DNA from: Lentilactobacillus laojiaonis | Lineage (GTDB): Bacteria > Bacillota > Bacilli > Lactobacillales > Lactobacillaceae | NCBI RefSeq assembly: GCF_020616595.1 | Contig: NZ_CP085278.1 | Span: 434,001 to 498,000 of the forward strand | Direction: 5' to 3' | Length of the DNA stretch: 64,000 nucleotides | Part shown: piece after piece, positions 43,424-52,092 of the stretch | Layout: each line of letters begins with the position of its first letter | Numbering within the stretch: position 1 is the stretch's first letter | The notes under the pieces: generated by a model | The model's input: the letters and a program-made list of their open reading frames with translations, nothing else | What the model was told of the DNA's origin: nothing | Database searches by the model: none | Made by a program: the position numbers and the translations under genes

Positions 43424-44548
43424 ATGCTAACGGCTGTCGGAATAGTAGCTGAATACAATCCGTTTCATAATGGACATTTATACCAGTTAAAAGAAGCTAA
43501 GAAAAAAACTGGAGCCGATGTTTCAGTTGTAGTTATGAGTGGTAATTGGACTCAACGTGGAGATCCGGCGATTTATGATAAATGGGTGAGAACTAAGCTA
43601 GCACTTTTAAATTCAGTAGATTTAGTAATCGAATTACCTTTTAAATTTGCGGTTCAACCGGCTGATATCTTTGCTAGAGGCGCTGTTAATTTACTAGGTA
43701 ACTTACAATGTACCTGGTTATCATTTGGGGTAGAAAATGCTCAATTTGATTTTAATGAAATAGTTAAGAACATAAAGATTGATCAAAGAAATAGCAATTT
43801 TAAGAATTCACATGCTCAAATAATTCAAGAAAATATCTTTGAACAAACCGGTTTGAAGATTAATCATCCGAATGATATTTTAGGATTAAACTATGCCAAA
43901 AATAATCAATTATTAGATTTACCAATGAAAATTGTTCCCATTAAACGAGTCGGAGATAGCCAACATAATGATGTGAAACTTTCAAATGATTTTTCTAGTG
44001 CTACTTCTATTCGTAATGCAATTTTTGATGACAATTTCTCGGCGGCGATGCAATTAATTCCTAATAGCGATGAATTGATTAACCAATCAACAGTCCATTG
44101 GAATAAATTTTGGCCTTATCTAAGATATCAAATTCTTGAATCATCGATTACGGAACTAAATAAAATTTATCAGATGAGTGAAGGAATTGAATATCGGTTG
44201 AAATCCGTTGCTCAAAATGTCGATTCTTTTGATGAATTTTTAGCCAAAGTAAGAAATAAACGATTTAATTATTCACGAATTAAGCGACTATGTGCGTATA
44301 TTTTAGTTAAAGCTAATGAGCAAGAAATGTTAGATCGTCAGTCCTATATACGAATCCTAGGATTTAATAGATTAGGCCAAAAATATTTAAATCAGATTAA
44401 AAAGCAAGTTAGTCTACCGATAATTACTAAGGTAAATGATCCGGTCATTCAAAAATATCTTGAATTGGACTATCGAAGTGGGTTATTGTTTAAATTAATC
44501 GGTACGAATGATCAAGATTTATATCATTCACCGATAATTATTAATTGA
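43424..44548 (+). CDS. tmcAL: tRNA(Met) cytidine acetate ligase TmcAL (YlbM)
   Basis: 374 residues. GIVAEYNPFHNGHLYQL near the N-terminus contains the nucleotidyltransferase HxGH, and VVMSGNWTQRGDPAIYDKW follows. TmcAL uses ATP and acetate to make N4-acetylcytidine at the wobble base of elongator tRNA-Met, sharpening AUG decoding. It ends the yqe operon; a consensus promoter for yceD follows directly. Confidence 0.93.
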   Translation: MLTAVGIVAEYNPFHNGHLYQLKEAKKKTGADVSVVVMSGNWTQRGDPAIYDKWVRTKLALLNSVDLVIELPFKFAVQPADIFARGAVNLLGNLQCTWLSFGVENAQFDFNEIVKNIKIDQRNSNFKNSHAQIIQENIFEQTGLKINHPNDILGLNYAKNNQLLDLPMKIVPIKRVGDSQHNDVKLSNDFSSATSIRNAIFDDNFSAAMQLIPNSDELINQSTVHWNKFWPYLRYQILESSITELNKIYQMSEGIEYRLKSVAQNVDSFDEFLAKVRNKRFNYSRIKRLCAYILVKANEQEMLDRQSYIRILGFNRLGQKYLNQIKKQVSLPIITKVNDPVIQKYLELDYRSGLLFKLIGTNDQDLYHSPIIIN

Positions 44549-44564
44549 TTGAACAAATGCTATC

Positions 44565-44593
44565 TTGACAAGCATTTATCATGTAGGTATAAT
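44565..44593 (+). promoter_or_regulatory. Consensus sigma-A promoter of yceD-rpmF
   Basis: TTGACA (44565-44570), 17 bases, TATAAT (44588-44593), an exact consensus promoter between tmcAL and yceD. Confidence 0.92.
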
Positions 44594-44620
44594 AAATTTT
44601 GTTGCATTGGAGGGAAAACT

Positions 44621-45175
44621 ATGAAATTCTATTATAAGGATTTAATTAAATACCCTAGTAATGAACCATTTAGATTTAAAGAAACAATTAACCTAACATC
44701 AGAATTACAATCGAAGGATCCCGAAGAAATTTTAAATGCTTCTGATTTTGAAATTAACGGATCTGCATTCTCTGATTTAGGTGATGTAATTATTTCGGCA
44801 AATGTTAAAGGAAGTATTGTGGTTCCGTCATCCAGAACGCTAGAACCTGTTGAGTTACCATTAGATTTTGACTTACAGGAGATATACGTATTAAGTAAAG
44901 CTGCGGAAAAGCGTTACGATGAAAGTGAAGTTGTATTTGTAATTGATGAAGATGCTGTCATGGATATGAACAGCGCAATTATAGATAATATAATTTTACG
45001 AATTCCAATGCAGGTTCTGTCTGAAGATGAAAAAGCCGGTAAGGGATTTATTTCCGGAAATGACTGGGAAATTATTTCATCTGATGATTATAATAATCAA
45101 AAGGCAGAAAACAAAAATGTTGATCCACGTCTAGAGAAACTTAAAAATTATTTTAATGAAGATAATTCTAAGTAG
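44621..45175 (+). CDS. yceD: YceD/DUF177 family protein
   Basis: 184 residues. The family core VIISANVKGSIVVPSSRTLEPVELPLDF is near residue 65 (the usual CxxC is replaced), and an acidic C-terminus with DPRLEKLKNYF follows. YceD is linked to 23S rRNA accumulation and is nearly always followed by rpmF, as here. GGAGGG precedes the ATG at 44621; an upstream TTG-opened frame overlaps the promoter and is not used. Confidence 0.9.
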   Translation: MKFYYKDLIKYPSNEPFRFKETINLTSELQSKDPEEILNASDFEINGSAFSDLGDVIISANVKGSIVVPSSRTLEPVELPLDFDLQEIYVLSKAAEKRYDESEVVFVIDEDAVMDMNSAIIDNIILRIPMQVLSEDEKAGKGFISGNDWEIISSDDYNNQKAENKNVDPRLEKLKNYFNEDNSK

Positions 45176-45231
45176 TAATTAGACATTAAAATTTCACTAG
45201 TGGATATTTTTATATAAAGGAGGGGTTTAGA

Positions 45232-45408
45232 TTGGCTGTACCAGCACGTCGAACTTCAAAAACTAAGAAACGTTTACGTCGTACACACATTAAGTTAGAT
45301 ACTCCTAACTTGAGTGCATGTCCAAACTGTGGAGAATTACGTAAGTCTCACGTAGTTTGTCCAAATTGCGGCTTCTACGATGGCCGTCAGGTTGTAAACA
45401 CTAAATAA
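45232..45408 (+). CDS. rpmF: Ribosomal protein L32
   Basis: 58 residues from a TTG start with AGGAGGGG upstream. It begins [19 protein letters not shown] and carries both zinc pairs, [18 protein letters not shown]. This is the zinc-containing form of L32, a small protein of the 50S subunit. It follows yceD by 56 bases, sharing its promoter, and ends at a terminator. Confidence 0.97.
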   Translation: MAVPARRTSKTKKRLRRTHIKLDTPNLSACPNCGELRKSHVVCPNCGFYDGRQVVNTK

Positions 45409-45410
45409 TT

Positions 45411-45462
45411 AAAAAAATAAACCAATTAGAATGCCATGGATTCTGTTGGTTTATTTTTTTAT
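45411..45462 (+). terminator. Terminator of yceD-rpmF
   Basis: A long imperfect stem pairing AAATAAACCAATTAGAAT with ATTCTGTTGGTTTATTT, followed by T's. Confidence 0.8.
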
Positions 45463-45478
45463 ACTATATTTGTACTAT

Positions 45479-45512
45479 AAAAGGGATTCCTAATTAGGAA
45501 TCCCTTTTATCA
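45479..45512 (-). terminator. Terminator of adhP
   Basis: AAAAGGGATTCCTA pairs with TAGGAATCCCTTTT around 45479-45510; on the minus strand it follows the adhP stop and is followed by T-rich sequence. Confidence 0.85.
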
Positions 45513-45515
45513 TTA

Positions 45516-46532
45516 TTATTTAGTAAAATCAATTACCATTCTACCAACAATTTTATTGTTTTTCATTTCATCAATAATATCGTTAATTTCTTCTAAACGT
45601 CTAGTTTGGACGATTGGTTTAACTTTACCTTCTGCACCAAATTGGAAAGTTTCTGCTAAATCTTGACGAGTACCAACTAATGATCCTTTAACTTGGATAC
45701 CATCTAAAACAGTTTTAGCAATGTTTAAAGCCATATCACCTTGTGGTAAGGCTACTGCCACTAATTTACCATCTGGACGTAAGGCATTGATTGCAGTGGT
45801 AAATGCATCTGCATTAACTGCAGTAATTTGGGCGTTGTGAACACCGCCAACTTTTTCTTGGATTTGTTCACTAACATCGGAATCATGACGGTTAATAGCA
45901 ATGTCAGCACCATTATCTTTGGCAGCTTGTAGTTTTTGTTCGTTACCATCAACTGCAACTACGTGAGCACCAAAAACATTGTGAGCAAATTGGATTGCTA
46001 AGTTACCTAAACCACCGGCACCAACAACTTCAACCCATTGTCCGGGTCTAGTTTCACCAACTTTAAGGGCTTTATACATAGTAACTCCTGCACATGTAAG
46101 TGAAGTAGCTTCGATTGGATCTAATTCTTCGGGAACTTTAACGGCATAGTTAGCGTCAACAATAACTTCTTCAGCCATTGCACCATCAACGCTAAATCCT
46201 GAGTTTTGAACATTTCTACATAGTGTTTCACGACCAGTATTACAATATTCACAGGCACCACAGCCTTTAAAGAACCAAGCGATTGAAACACGGTCGCCAA
46301 TTTTAAGATTTTCAACGTCATCGGCAACTTGGATAACTTTACCAACACCTTCGTGGCCAATAATTCTTCCTGGAACGGCACCAAAATCACCGGCAGCAAC
46401 ATGTAAATCGGTATGACATAATCCACAATATTCGACCTTAACAAGGGCCTCACCGTGTGTTATTGGACGTAATTCAACGTCTTTGATATCTACGTATCCG
46501 TCTACTGGATCTCTAACAACTGCAGCTTTCAT
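45516..46532 (-). CDS. adhP: Zinc-dependent alcohol dehydrogenase
   Basis: 338 residues, medium-chain dehydrogenase. Catalytic zinc ligands are Cys37 and nearby His in [10 protein letters not shown] and GHEG; the structural zinc site is [15 protein letters not shown]. The NAD-binding Rossmann motif is [13 protein letters not shown] near residue 170. It reduces acetaldehyde to ethanol or the reverse, regenerating NAD. The promoter region shows TTGAAA-16-TATAAT with a TGTTAT-N4-TTAACA inverted repeat at the start site, resembling a Rex operator. A terminator follows. Confidence 0.93.
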   Translation of the reverse strand: MKAAVVRDPVDGYVDIKDVELRPITHGEALVKVEYCGLCHTDLHVAAGDFGAVPGRIIGHEGVGKVIQVADDVENLKIGDRVSIAWFFKGCGACEYCNTGRETLCRNVQNSGFSVDGAMAEEVIVDANYAVKVPEELDPIEATSLTCAGVTMYKALKVGETRPGQWVEVVGAGGLGNLAIQFAHNVFGAHVVAVDGNEQKLQAAKDNGADIAINRHDSDVSEQIQEKVGGVHNAQITAVNADAFTTAINALRPDGKLVAVALPQGDMALNIAKTVLDGIQVKGSLVGTRQDLAETFQFGAEGKVKPIVQTRRLEEINDIIDEMKNNKIVGRMVIDFTK

Positions 46533-46554
46533 TAAATAAACCTCTTTCTATCTT

Positions 46555-46570
46555 TGTTATTGTTTTAACA
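46555..46570. promoter_or_regulatory. Candidate Rex operator of adhP
   Basis: TGTTAT-TGTT-TTAACA is a 16-bp inverted repeat differing by one base from TGTTAA-N4-TTAACA. It overlaps the predicted adhP transcription start. Rex regulates alcohol dehydrogenase genes by NADH level in many Bacillota; binding here is inferred. Confidence 0.5.
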
Positions 46571-46576
46571 TGTATA

Positions 46577-46604
46577 ATTATATGCTATAAATACTAAATT
46601 TCAA
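46577..46604 (-). promoter_or_regulatory. Sigma-A promoter of adhP
   Basis: On the minus strand TTGAAA (46604-46599) and TATAAT (46582-46577) are 16 bases apart. Confidence 0.78.
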
Positions 46605-46678
46605 GTGAATTATCGAACAATTAGTGAATAAAAATTATGTTAAAATTATTTTATTAAGAATAAACTGGAGAAGTAGTA

Positions 46679-47374
46679 ATGACTAAAATTTTAATAATTG
46701 AAGATGAAAAGAATCTTGCTAGATTCGTTGAATTGGAACTACAACATGAAGATTATCAAACTAAGATTGAATCTAATGGTCGAAGTGGATTAAATGAAGC
46801 TTTAAATAACGAATACGATTTAATTTTATTAGATTTAATGTTACCAGAACTAAGTGGGATGGAAGTAGCACGAAGGTTGCGTGAAGTTAAAAATACTCCA
46901 ATTATTATTATGACAGCTCGAGATTCAATCATTGATCGAGTCTCTGGTTTTGATCATGGTGCGGATGACTATATTGTTAAACCATTTGCAATTGAGGAAC
47001 TTTTGGCCAGAATTAGGGCTCTTTTGAGAAGAATTAAAATTGAAAATACCATAACTAAAAAAGAAGATAATAATTTATTAGTCTTTAAAGATCTAATGAT
47101 CGATAAGGACGATGGTATTGTTAGAAGAGGTAATGAGGTAATTAATTTAACTAAACGAGAATATGATTTATTACTTATTTTAATGGAAAATATTGGTATT
47201 CCACTTGCTAGGGATATTTTATTAGAAAAGGTATGGGGCTTTGATTCAGGTGCTGGGACTAATGTAGTGGATGTATATATTAGGTATTTGAGAAATAAAA
47301 TTGATCGTCCTAATACTACCAGCTATATTCAAACGGTTAGAGGAATAGGATATACAATTAATGATGGAAAATGA
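46679..47374 (+). CDS. arlR: OmpR-family response regulator ArlR
   Basis: 231 residues. The receiver domain has ILIIEDEKN (acidic pair), the phosphorylated Asp in LILLDLMLPE (about residue 52) and Lys in DYIVKPF. The DNA-binding winged helix covers about 132-228 with NLTKREYDLLLIL and VRGIGY. It is the partner of the histidine kinase gene that overlaps its end by 14 bases. ArlR is the closest named group by sequence and by this pairing. Confidence 0.88.
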   Translation: MTKILIIEDEKNLARFVELELQHEDYQTKIESNGRSGLNEALNNEYDLILLDLMLPELSGMEVARRLREVKNTPIIIMTARDSIIDRVSGFDHGADDYIVKPFAIEELLARIRALLRRIKIENTITKKEDNNLLVFKDLMIDKDDGIVRRGNEVINLTKREYDLLLILMENIGIPLARDILLEKVWGFDSGAGTNVVDVYIRYLRNKIDRPNTTSYIQTVRGIGYTINDGK

Positions 47375-48746
47375 AGATAAAAGAAGAATTCCACTAAAGT
47401 GGAAATGGAATTTACTAATTACTGGAGCAACGTTGATACTATTAGTTTTATTTTCTTTAATAGTATTTAATCGAGTATCAAATGTATTAATAAATCAAGC
47501 AAAAGCAGGTTTAAATGATCAGGCTGTTGTTATTAATAAACAGCTCGGTAAGTATAATCAGATTGATAAGCAAATAAAAATAGGTGAAAATTATCCTCAG
47601 CAAAGAGTATCAATTTATGATCCTCATGGTAAATTAATTAGTGGAAATAGAGCATATGAACAGATTAAGCCTATCCAAAGTGATAGAATCACGATAGTTA
47701 ATGACCAACATAATAAACGCTTAGTTGGACTGTTTTTAGTAAAAAATACTAAGACTAATAAATTAATTGGCTATTTACGAATATCCAATAAATTTAATAA
47801 CTATAATAAAATTCGATATAAATTATTAGAAACGTTATTTATATTTGTATTAATTGGGGTAATTATCATATCTATTCTATCGTATTGGTTGGCAGCAAAA
47901 CTCCTATTACCAATGAATGAAATTCAAAAAACTATTAATGTTTTAAAAACTGATCCCGATTCAGATCAACGGTTAGAAATTAATTCTAATGATGAATTAT
48001 CTGATTTAGGTGTTGTTTTTAATGGTATGATTGACCAAACCCAGCGCTATATTCACCAGCAGCAACAGTTTGTTGAAGATGTTTCTCATGAATTGAGAAC
48101 TCCGGTAGCGGTTATTCAAGGGCATCTAAAACTTTTACTTAGATGGGGAAAAGATGATCCTAAAGTTTTAGCAGAGTCATTGAATGCATCCTTACAAGAG
48201 ACCAAACGTATGGAGAGCCTGGTAACTGAAATGCTCGATTTATCTAGAGCTGAACAAATTGAGATTAATTATGGTAATGAGATTGCCAATGTAAATGAAG
48301 TGGTTAACCAGGTCTATAATGATTTTAAAATGCTTCATGATGATTTTACCTTTACTTTTGATGATGACACTTATTATGAATCTTATATAAAGATATATCG
48401 AAATCATTTAGAGCAATTACTAATTATTCTGCTAGATAATGCGATAAAATATTCTGAAACTAGAAAAGAAATTCATCTTTCGCTATCTAGTAATACCAAT
48501 ATGGTTAGTATCTCTGTTCAAGATTTTGGTGAAGGAATATCTAAAGAAAATTTAGATAAAGTTTTTGATCGATTTTTTAGGGTAGATAAAGCTCGTAGTC
48601 GTAATAAAGGTGGGAATGGACTAGGGTTGGCTATTGCTAATCGCTTAGTTAAAGCCTATCAAGGAGATATATCTATTGAAAGTTCGGTAGGTTATGGAAC
48701 TATTTTTCAAGTTAGTTTCCCGATTTTAAAACAAGATCCAAAATAA
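47361..48746 (+). CDS. arlS: Sensor histidine kinase ArlS
   Basis: 461 residues. Two membrane helices (about 15-37 and 155-177) flank an extracellular sensor of about 115 residues. A HAMP segment follows, then the H-box VEDVSHELRTPVAVIQGH with the phosphorylated His near 242, an N-box LIILLDNAIKYS, and G-boxes DFGEGISKENL and GNGLGLAIA. It phosphorylates the ArlR partner encoded just upstream. In staphylococci ArlRS affects adhesion, autolysis and export; the stimulus here is unknown. Confidence 0.88.
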   Translation: MMENEDKRRIPLKWKWNLLITGATLILLVLFSLIVFNRVSNVLINQAKAGLNDQAVVINKQLGKYNQIDKQIKIGENYPQQRVSIYDPHGKLISGNRAYEQIKPIQSDRITIVNDQHNKRLVGLFLVKNTKTNKLIGYLRISNKFNNYNKIRYKLLETLFIFVLIGVIIISILSYWLAAKLLLPMNEIQKTINVLKTDPDSDQRLEINSNDELSDLGVVFNGMIDQTQRYIHQQQQFVEDVSHELRTPVAVIQGHLKLLLRWGKDDPKVLAESLNASLQETKRMESLVTEMLDLSRAEQIEINYGNEIANVNEVVNQVYNDFKMLHDDFTFTFDDDTYYESYIKIYRNHLEQLLIILLDNAIKYSETRKEIHLSLSSNTNMVSISVQDFGEGISKENLDKVFDRFFRVDKARSRNKGGNGLGLAIANRLVKAYQGDISIESSVGYGTIFQVSFPILKQDPK

Positions 48747-48776
48747 AAAAGATTGCCATACGGCAATCTTTTTTTA
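48745..48776. terminator. Bidirectional terminator between arlS and yidC
   Basis: A 13-bp stem (48745-48757 with 48762-48774), loop ATAC, A-rich and T-rich flanks, between convergent genes. Confidence 0.88.
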
Positions 48777-49697
48777 TCTCTTGATATTTTGTTTTCCAGC
48801 ATTACGTTTATGATTATTTACATTTTTATTTGGTGTAGATTGATTTTCATTGGAACTTTCATCACTAACAATTTTTTTAGGTAAAAGTTCATCAACGCTG
48901 ATTGGTTCAAGCTCAGCCATCTCTTTTTCAATATCTCGTTTGATTTTAGGACGATATAAATTAATAATGATGGTTTGTAAGCAAGCAAATAATCCACCAA
49001 TGAAGAAGTATAATCCTAAACCAGCCGGCGATGACATAGTAAAGACTAAAATCATTACAGGATTAATGAGTAGCATCGCACGCATTTGCTTTTTTTGTGC
49101 CTCAGGAATACCTATTAGAGAAACGTATCCTTGGAGAACATAAGCCAAAAATGAAAGGATTGCTAAAATCCAACTAGTATTTCCTAATTTAATTCCCATA
49201 AAAACTGTATGTGAAAGTTCAGGAGAATATTTAATGGCCGAATACAATCCAGCAAATACTGGCAATTGAATTAACAATGGTAAACAACCAATTCCACCAG
49301 TCATTGAAATGTTATTACGACGATATAATTGCATCATGGCTTGGCTAGCAGCTTGTTGTTCTTCTGGAGTTTTAGCTTCTTTGGCCCGATTTTGTAGTTC
49401 GGTCATTTGTGGTCGAATAAGTTGCATTTTTTCTTGTTGAATGGTTGAATTTTTCATCTGATTAATCATCATAGGTAATAAAATCATTCTAACAATCACA
49501 GTTAATGCAATAATTGCCCACCCATAACTACCTACATAGTGGGCTAACCATTCCATAATTGCTTGTGCTGGCTTGGCAAGATAGTCGTATACTAAACCAT
49601 AGGGCTTACCGGATTTAGTAGTACGAACACACCCACTAAGAATAAAGATCAAACCAGTTAAGGATAAAATAACTGATCCACGTTTAAGTTTTTTCAT
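48774..49697 (-). CDS. yidC: Membrane protein insertase YidC/OxaA
   Basis: 307 residues. A lipoprotein signal ending LIFILSGC gives lipidated Cys23. Five membrane helices follow, with the conserved hydrophilic-groove region VRMILLPMMINQMKN near residue 70 and GGIGCLPLLIQLPVFAGLY near 135. The Lys/Asn-rich tail is cytoplasmic. It inserts and folds membrane proteins, alone or with SecYEG. Lactobacilli usually carry a second copy near rnpA; this one lies next to acyP as in the YidC2-type copies, but the numbering is not certain. Confidence 0.92.
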   Translation of the reverse strand: MKKLKRGSVILSLTGLIFILSGCVRTTKSGKPYGLVYDYLAKPAQAIMEWLAHYVGSYGWAIIALTVIVRMILLPMMINQMKNSTIQQEKMQLIRPQMTELQNRAKEAKTPEEQQAASQAMMQLYRRNNISMTGGIGCLPLLIQLPVFAGLYSAIKYSPELSHTVFMGIKLGNTSWILAILSFLAYVLQGYVSLIGIPEAQKKQMRAMLLINPVMILVFTMSSPAGLGLYFFIGGLFACLQTIIINLYRPKIKRDIEKEMAELEPISVDELLPKKIVSDESSNENQSTPNKNVNNHKRNAGKQNIKR

Positions 49698-49771
49698 TAA
49701 GTGATAACTCCTTTATTAATTGGTACTTAATAAAAACATCTTACGTGAATATGATAAATATTTCAATTAAA

Positions 49772-50062
49772 TTAATATTGAATTTTAAAGTTTAAAAAAT
49801 CTTTATACGGTATATAATCTATTTTAGTATCTGTTACTATACTAAAAGGTGATGGAGAGTTTTGAATTATTGTGATAAACTGTTGGATATTTTCAGATGA
49901 ACCACTAACAGTTATTTCAACTTCGGAAGTAGGTAAATTTTTAACCCATCCTGATAAATTAAATTGTTGGGCAAATTTTAGGGTATAGGCTCTAAATCCT
50001 ACTCCTTGAACTTTTCCGGATACAATCATATGGACTGTTTGCATAGTATTTTTTTCAGTCAT
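49772..50062 (-). CDS. acyP: Acylphosphatase
   Basis: 96 residues. The phosphate loop VSGKVQGVGFRAYTLKFA contains the catalytic Arg, and the catalytic Asn is in GWVKNLP near 44. It hydrolyses acyl phosphates in the cytoplasm. GGTGA precedes the ATG. It is divergent from the rRNA methyltransferase gene, whose promoter lies inside its first codons. Confidence 0.92.
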   Translation of the reverse strand: MTEKNTMQTVHMIVSGKVQGVGFRAYTLKFAQQFNLSGWVKNLPTSEVEITVSGSSENIQQFITIIQNSPSPFSIVTDTKIDYIPYKDFLNFKIQY

Positions 50063-50067
50063 ATTAT
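50039..50067 (+). promoter_or_regulatory. Promoter of the rRNA methyltransferase gene
   Basis: TTGCAT (50039-50044), 17 bases, TATTAT (50062-50067). The -35 and spacer lie within the 5' end of the divergent acyP gene. Confidence 0.6.
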
Positions 50068-50107
50068 TTCACCGCCTTAATATTAATGAGTGAGGAACCT
50101 TTAATTA

Positions 50108-50869
50108 ATGGAAATTATCAAATCGAATCAAAACAAACATGTTAAAAATTGGAAAAAGTTACAAACTAAAAAAGGACGCCAAGCTAGCAATAGCTATTTG
50201 TTAGAAGGTTGGCATTTAGTTAATGAAGCTTTAAGTAATCATCAAATAATTACTTCTATATTAGTAGTTAATGCGGAATATTTACAGGATTTAAACTTAG
50301 ATAAATCTGTTGATGTTTATTTAATTACTGATGAGATTGCTAAAATTATTAGCGACACTCAGTCTCCACAAGGAATTTTTGCAGTGGTAAGAATTGACCA
50401 AAACGAAACTAATATTCCAAAAACTTTAACTGGTAAATTCGTTCTATTAGATGGATTACAAGATCCGGGTAATATTGGCACAATTGTGAGAACTGCTGAC
50501 GCAGCTGGATTAGATGGAGTTGTATTTGGTGATGGGACGGTTGATATTTTTAATCCTAAGGTAGTTCGCTCAATGCAGGGTAGCCAATTTCATATTTCGT
50601 TATATAATGGAAACCTAATTGATTGGATAAAACAATTTAATTTAAATAAAATTCCGGTTTATGGTACAGAATTAAACAAATCTGCGGTTAGTTTATATGA
50701 TATAAAACCGGGAAATGATTTTGCCTTAATAATGGGTAATGAGGGAAATGGAGTTAGTTCAGAAGTATTAGAAATGGTACAAAGTGTTTATATACCAATG
50801 AAAGGTCGCGCTGAATCTTTAAATGTGGCTATTGCTTCTGGAATTGCAATGTTTTATTTGAATAAGTAA
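50108..50869 (+). CDS. SpoU/TrmH-family RNA 2'-O-methyltransferase
   Basis: 253 residues. The SpoU substrate-binding domain (about 1-95) is followed by a knotted SPOUT domain with motif 1 DGLQDPGNIGTIVRTADAAG near residue 118, motif 2 ALIMGNEGNGVSSEV near 212 and motif 3 IPMKGRAESLNVAIASGI near 230. It methylates a ribose in rRNA, most like YsgA/RlmB proteins; the exact site is unknown. Confidence 0.9.
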   Translation: MEIIKSNQNKHVKNWKKLQTKKGRQASNSYLLEGWHLVNEALSNHQIITSILVVNAEYLQDLNLDKSVDVYLITDEIAKIISDTQSPQGIFAVVRIDQNETNIPKTLTGKFVLLDGLQDPGNIGTIVRTADAAGLDGVVFGDGTVDIFNPKVVRSMQGSQFHISLYNGNLIDWIKQFNLNKIPVYGTELNKSAVSLYDIKPGNDFALIMGNEGNGVSSEVLEMVQSVYIPMKGRAESLNVAIASGIAMFYLNK

Positions 50870-50875
50870 ATTTAA

Positions 50876-50904
50876 TTGTATATCACAACAAAAACTAGTA
50901 TTAT
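50876..50904 (+). promoter_or_regulatory. Promoter of the HD protein/HxlR pair
   Basis: TTGTAT (50876-50881), 17 bases, TATTAT (50899-50904), just before the HD-domain gene. Confidence 0.6.
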
Positions 50905-50934
50905 TACCTTAATTAGAGGTTAGGAGGGGTTAGT

Positions 50935-51438
50935 TTGCAAAAAAACGAATGGAAAAAAGATAAAGTTTATTTAGAGATAGTAGATGATCTTTTGAAAAAT
51001 GAAATGGTTCAAAAACTGGCAAATTACACTCAGCATCATAATTCTAACCGATTAGAACATTCAATAGCAGTTTCGTATGATAGTTATAAGATTGCTAAGA
51101 AGCACCATTTGGATTATCGGGCAACTGCACGAGCTGGTTTATTACACGATCTTTTTTATTATGATTGGCGTACTACTAAATTTAATTTAGGATCACATGC
51201 GTTTATTCATCCTAGGGTTTCATTAAGAAATGCCGAAAAAATCACTGATTTATCGGATAAAGAAAAAGACATTATTTTAAAACATATGTGGGGATTAACG
51301 GTTTCGTTACCTAAATATCGTGAGAGCTTGATTGTTTCATTGGTTGATGATTATGAAGCAACGCATGAATTTTTAAGTCCGTTTAAAGCAAAATTATTTA
51401 ACAATGCACAAATTGATACCAAAAATATAGGAGAATAA
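50935..51438 (+). CDS. HD-domain phosphohydrolase
   Basis: 167 residues starting at TTG, with AGGAGGGG seven bases upstream. HD residues occur in NRLEHSIAVSYDSYKIA and AGLLHDLFYYDW, then ILKHMWGLTVSLPKYRESLIVSLVDDYEA. The conserved metal-binding pattern suggests hydrolysis of a nucleotide or phosphate ester; the substrate is unknown. It is probably co-transcribed with the HxlR gene that starts 2 bases later. Confidence 0.85.
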   Translation: MQKNEWKKDKVYLEIVDDLLKNEMVQKLANYTQHHNSNRLEHSIAVSYDSYKIAKKHHLDYRATARAGLLHDLFYYDWRTTKFNLGSHAFIHPRVSLRNAEKITDLSDKEKDIILKHMWGLTVSLPKYRESLIVSLVDDYEATHEFLSPFKAKLFNNAQIDTKNIGE

Positions 51439-51440
51439 CA

Positions 51441-51785
51441 ATGACAGTTAAACAAATAAATGAAGAAGCAGAAGAAGTGGATACTAACCTTTGTCCTAGA
51501 TTTGAAAAAACTTTTGAATTTTTAGGCAAAAAGTGGAACGGACTAATTATTGATGTCCTTTTAAAAAATGAAACGGCACGTTTTAAGGATATTGCTCACT
51601 ATGTTAGCAAATGTAGTGATCGAGTAATTGTGGAACGACTTAAAGAATTAGAAAATGAAGGTCTTGTTAATCGTAAAGAATATGAAGATAAACCTTTAAT
51701 TGAATATTCATTAACTCAGCGTGGCCGTGAATTGGCTCCAGCAATTCAGGAAATTCATGCATGGGCAGAGAAATGGTATAAATAG
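51441..51785 (+). CDS. HxlR-family transcriptional regulator
   Basis: 114 residues, a winged-helix protein of the HxlR type. The signature CPRFEKTFEFLGKKWN lies near residue 17, the recognition helix region RFKDIAHYVSKCSDRVIVERLKEL near 45, and the wing near 78. Cysteines 17 and 53 could sense thiol-reactive compounds. The gene before it encodes an HD protein; the target is unknown. Position before pheST is conserved in lactobacilli. Confidence 0.88.
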   Translation: MTVKQINEEAEEVDTNLCPRFEKTFEFLGKKWNGLIIDVLLKNETARFKDIAHYVSKCSDRVIVERLKELENEGLVNRKEYEDKPLIEYSLTQRGRELAPAIQEIHAWAEKWYK

Positions 51786-51798
51786 TTCTAAAATGGTC

Positions 51799-51827
51799 TT
51801 GACCTAGTATCTACTTTAGATTATTAT
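51799..51827 (+). promoter_or_regulatory. Promoter of the pheS leader
   Basis: TTGACC (51799-51804), 17 bases, TATTAT (51822-51827). Confidence 0.78.
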
Positions 51828-51845
51828 TCTAATTAATGGTGTAAA

Positions 51846-52072
51846 TTGAAAAAAGTAGTAATCAAATCCCTTTTTTATAGAGACCTTGTGCTTGGTGTAA
51901 ACAAGGAAAAAGGCTTGATGAATTCGTTTTTCTGCCTAAATAAAACAATAATTAAATAAAATAATTTGGTTATCGCCGTTATCGATGTCTAAGTGTATTA
52001 ATTGGATTCCAATTAATAAAACAGGGTGGTACCGCGAAGCTTCGTCCCTTTTATGGGATGGGGCTTTTTTTA
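51846..52072 (+). promoter_or_regulatory. T-box riboswitch of pheST (Phe specifier TTC)
   Basis: Stem I starts with AAAAA (about 51849-51855), pairing with TTTTT near 51927. AGTAGTA (loop E) follows on the 5' side and GAA-TTC-G on the 3' side, so the specifier is TTC at 51923-51925, a phenylalanine codon. The antiterminator motif GGGTGGTACCGCG is at 52024-52036. The terminator hairpin pairs GTCCC with GGGAT around 52044-52058, then a T run. Confidence 0.92.
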
Positions 52073-52092
52073 TTTTAAACATGGAGGAAAAA

